Under the pieces are notes generated by a model. That model saw only the letters and a program-made list of their open reading frames with translations. It did no database searches and was not told the origin of the DNA. A stretch of DNA of 64,000 nucleotides from Rhodospirillaceae bacterium (GTDB lineage: Bacteria; Pseudomonadota; Alphaproteobacteria; MPNO01; UBA2964). This document shows positions 61,849-64,000 of the stretch, in pieces. Each line of letters opens with the position of its first letter. Positions within the stretch are counted from its first letter, which is position 1. The translations under genes were made by a program, and so were the position numbers. The stretch lies in assembly GCA_002709075.1 (NCBI GenBank), contig PAPV01000012.1:43572-107571 (forward strand), in the 5' to 3' direction.

Positions 61849-62811
61849 ATGAGTGCTTTGCTTGAAGTAAATGGACTTACTAAACAATTTGGAGATTTTA
61901 CTGCAGTGGATGGGATCGAGTTCACTGTTAGAAAAGGAGAGGTGCTTGGTTTCTTGGGTCCGAATGGAGCGGGGAAAACAACCGCAATGCGCATGGTCAC
62001 TGGATATCTCCCTCCCACTGCCGGCGACATCACTATCGCTGGCTTTGACGTGGAAAAACACCCTATTGAAGTTAAGCGTCGGGTGGGGTATTTGCCCGAA
62101 GGGGCACCTCTGTACGAGGATATGACCCCATTGGAATTGTTAGGTTTCGTAGCTAATGTCAGAGAAATCTATCGGCCTGATAGAAAAAGGGTCATATTGG
62201 AAACAGCTGAGAGAGTAAACATTCAACATGTAATAAATCAAACAATTGGAACTCTATCGAAAGGCTACAAGAGGAGAGTTGGAATTGCGCAGGCGATTCT
62301 GCACGATCCGGATGTATTAATTCTCGATGAGCCGACAGATGGTTTGGACCCAAATCAGAAACATGAAGTTCGCAACTTAATAAATGAAATGGCACCGACA
62401 AAAAGTATTGTCATATCTACACACATTCTTGAAGAAGTAGATGTTGTTTGTTCCCGCGCGATAGTCATTGCGGGGGGGAGGATAGTTGCTAACGGAACGC
62501 CACAGGAACTTGAGTCTAAATCTCGTTTTCACAACGCCGTACGATTTAGAATCAGCGGAAAATCATCGGATTTAGAAACCACATTAACGGCTTTGCCAAA
62601 TGTTGCCGAAATCAATGTCTCACTTGATGAACATAAGCGTGCCACAATCACTGCGTTTCCAATAGAGGGTGTTTCAATAATAAATGATGTAAACAGTTGT
62701 TTGCGAGATACAGGAATTATAGCGGAAGAAATCCACGTGGAACGTGGACATTTAGACGATGTATTCCGAAACATTACCAAAGATACTCAGGACAAAATCA
62801 ATGGGAACTAG
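61849..62811 (+). CDS. ABC transporter ATP-binding protein (GldA-like)
   Basis: GFLGPNGAGKTTAMRMVTGYLPPTAG, LSKGYKRRVGIAQAILHDPDVLILDEPTDGLDPNQ. Confidence 0.94.
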   Translation: MSALLEVNGLTKQFGDFTAVDGIEFTVRKGEVLGFLGPNGAGKTTAMRMVTGYLPPTAGDITIAGFDVEKHPIEVKRRVGYLPEGAPLYEDMTPLELLGFVANVREIYRPDRKRVILETAERVNIQHVINQTIGTLSKGYKRRVGIAQAILHDPDVLILDEPTDGLDPNQKHEVRNLINEMAPTKSIVISTHILEEVDVVCSRAIVIAGGRIVANGTPQELESKSRFHNAVRFRISGKSSDLETTLTALPNVAEINVSLDEHKRATITAFPIEGVSIINDVNSCLRDTGIIAEEIHVERGHLDDVFRNITKDTQDKINGN

Positions 62812-63535
62812 TTTAGCTATTTGCCTTCGGGAATTGAAATCGTACTTCACCACTCCTCTTGCCTATGTTTTTATCGTCATATTTGTAGCAATGAATGGAG
62901 CAACAGCATTTTTCTTTGGTGCACTATTTGATCGAGGTCAGGCTGACATGACCTCATTATTTAGCATGTTGCCATGGCTTTTCCTATTTCTTATTCCCGC
63001 TCTTGCGATGAGGTTGTGGGCGGAAGAGCGTAAATCAGGTACACTGGAATTTTTAATGACTCTTCCAATAACAACTTTTAGTGCTGTATTTGGTAAGTTT
63101 TTGGCTGCATGGATATTTGCAGGGTTTGCTTTATTGTTAACCTTTCCAGTTTGGATTACGGTTAACTGGTTGGGAAATCCTGATAACGGGATTATTATTG
63201 CGAGTTATTTAGGTGGTTTTTTACTGGCTGGCTCCTACCTCGCGATAGGCAGTTTTGTGTCTGCTTTGACTAAGAATCAAGTTATCGCTTTTGTAATAGG
63301 CTCAGCGGTCATTTTTCTATTTTTAATGAGTAGCTTAGATATAGTTCTTGCAGTTTTCCGCGGCTGGGCGCCCGTTTTTGTGGTTGAGATTATACAGTCT
63401 CTAAGCTTTTTGGTGCATTATGAGTCTATTGTGAGAGGGGTAATTGATATACGGGACTTGATTTTTTATGTAAGCATAATCGGAATTTTTTTGTTTGCGA
63501 ATGTTGTTGTCGTCGATCAAAAACGCGGAGCATAG
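62801..63535 (+). CDS. ABC transporter permease (ABC-2/GldF-like)
   Basis: Polytopic; LRLWAEERKSGTLEFLMTLPI; overlaps the ATPase; ATG 62801. Confidence 0.9.
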   Translation: MGTSLAICLRELKSYFTTPLAYVFIVIFVAMNGATAFFFGALFDRGQADMTSLFSMLPWLFLFLIPALAMRLWAEERKSGTLEFLMTLPITTFSAVFGKFLAAWIFAGFALLLTFPVWITVNWLGNPDNGIIIASYLGGFLLAGSYLAIGSFVSALTKNQVIAFVIGSAVIFLFLMSSLDIVLAVFRGWAPVFVVEIIQSLSFLVHYESIVRGVIDIRDLIFYVSIIGIFLFANVVVVDQKRGA

Positions 63536-63542
63536 TCTTAAA

Positions 63543-64000
63543 ATGGTTAAAGTGAGGAAAAGTGGCTATTATAGAAAACTTGGAATAATTGCTCTTTGTT
63601 TAACACCTGTATTTTTCCTAGCAATTCATGTGTTGTCTACAGAGATGCTACGACGCGTTACTGTTGATCTCACCGAAGAAAAACTTTTTACCCTATCCGA
63701 TGGAACCAAGCGTGTTTTGGAAAACATGCGAGAACCTATTACACTCAGATTGTTTATGTCCGATGAACTTCTCAATTCTAGCCCTAACCTGAAGGACTAT
63801 GGACGTCAAATAACTGAATTGCTGGATCGTTATGTTGAACTTTCTAGTGGTCGAATCAAACTGCAGATAATTAAACCTGAACCTTTTTCACCAGAAGAGG
63901 ATCGTGCCGTCGGACTTGGTTTGCAGGGTATTCCTATTTCCCAAGCAGGTAATCTTGGATATTTTGGTTTGGCTGGAACAAACACAACAGATGACAGCGA
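63543..64000 (+). CDS. GldG-family ABC-transport-associated protein (3' end beyond window)
   Basis: Open frame MVKVRKSGYYRKLGIIALCLTPVFFLAIHVLSTEMLRRVTVDLTEEKLFTLSDGTKRVLENMREPITLRLFMSDELLN... to the window end; absent from the ORF track because no stop is reached. Confidence 0.85.
   Translation, partial: MVKVRKSGYYRKLGIIALCLTPVFFLAIHVLSTEMLRRVTVDLTEEKLFTLSDGTKRVLENMREPITLRLFMSDELLNSSPNLKDYGRQITELLDRYVELSSGRIKLQIIKPEPFSPEEDRAVGLGLQGIPISQAGNLGYFGLAGTNTTDDS

Overview
This 64 kb window comes from an AT-rich alphaproteobacterium-like chromosome. I infer the class from the permuted two-piece tmRNA and the gene content. No CRISPR array, IS element, prophage, rRNA or tRNA gene was recognised.

The left part (about 0-21.6 kb) is conserved housekeeping: sspB start (-), permuted two-piece ssrA/tmRNA (-), thyA-folA, L,D-transpeptidase, MBL hydrolase, apbC/mrp, hflK-hflC-DUF2065-degP, serB, miaA, ilvI-ilvH-ilvC, leuA, and mreBCD-mrdA-rodA.

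The middle (about 21.7-58.6 kb) is a mosaic catabolic region interspersed with a few core genes. It carries LLM monooxygenase, MFS, MmgE/PrpD, maleylacetate reductase, oxalyl-CoA decarboxylase with formyl-CoA transferase, two molybdenum hydroxylases, a Rieske dioxygenase alpha/beta pair, a dihydroxyphthalate-decarboxylase-like protein, three class II aldolases, an extradiol dioxygenase-like protein and a LeuCD-like pair. The core genes within it are yciB, zapE and ribA. The right end has a GT4 glycosyltransferase, an orphan HigA-like antitoxin, an FAD oxidase and a Gld-type ABC transporter.

The most notable observations are:
(1) an un-annotated permuted tmRNA with a readable tag ANDNDLALAA, next to the start of an sspB-like gene;
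(2) a deletion scar fusing the remnants of a divergent formate dehydrogenase gene and an HPP-family gene, directly upstream of the oxalate (oxc-frc) genes;
(3) a LeuC-like gene with an in-frame stop and an adjacent LeuD-like gene with a 1-nt frameshift;
(4) an SDR gene frameshifted at an A8 tract;
(5) an MFS gene without any ATG/GTG/TTG at the expected start;
(6) a class II aldolase that has lost its Zn ligands;
(7) a leuA leader peptide/hairpin candidate.
Items 2-6 together suggest ongoing gene erosion confined to the catabolic region. No convincing brand-new system was seen.
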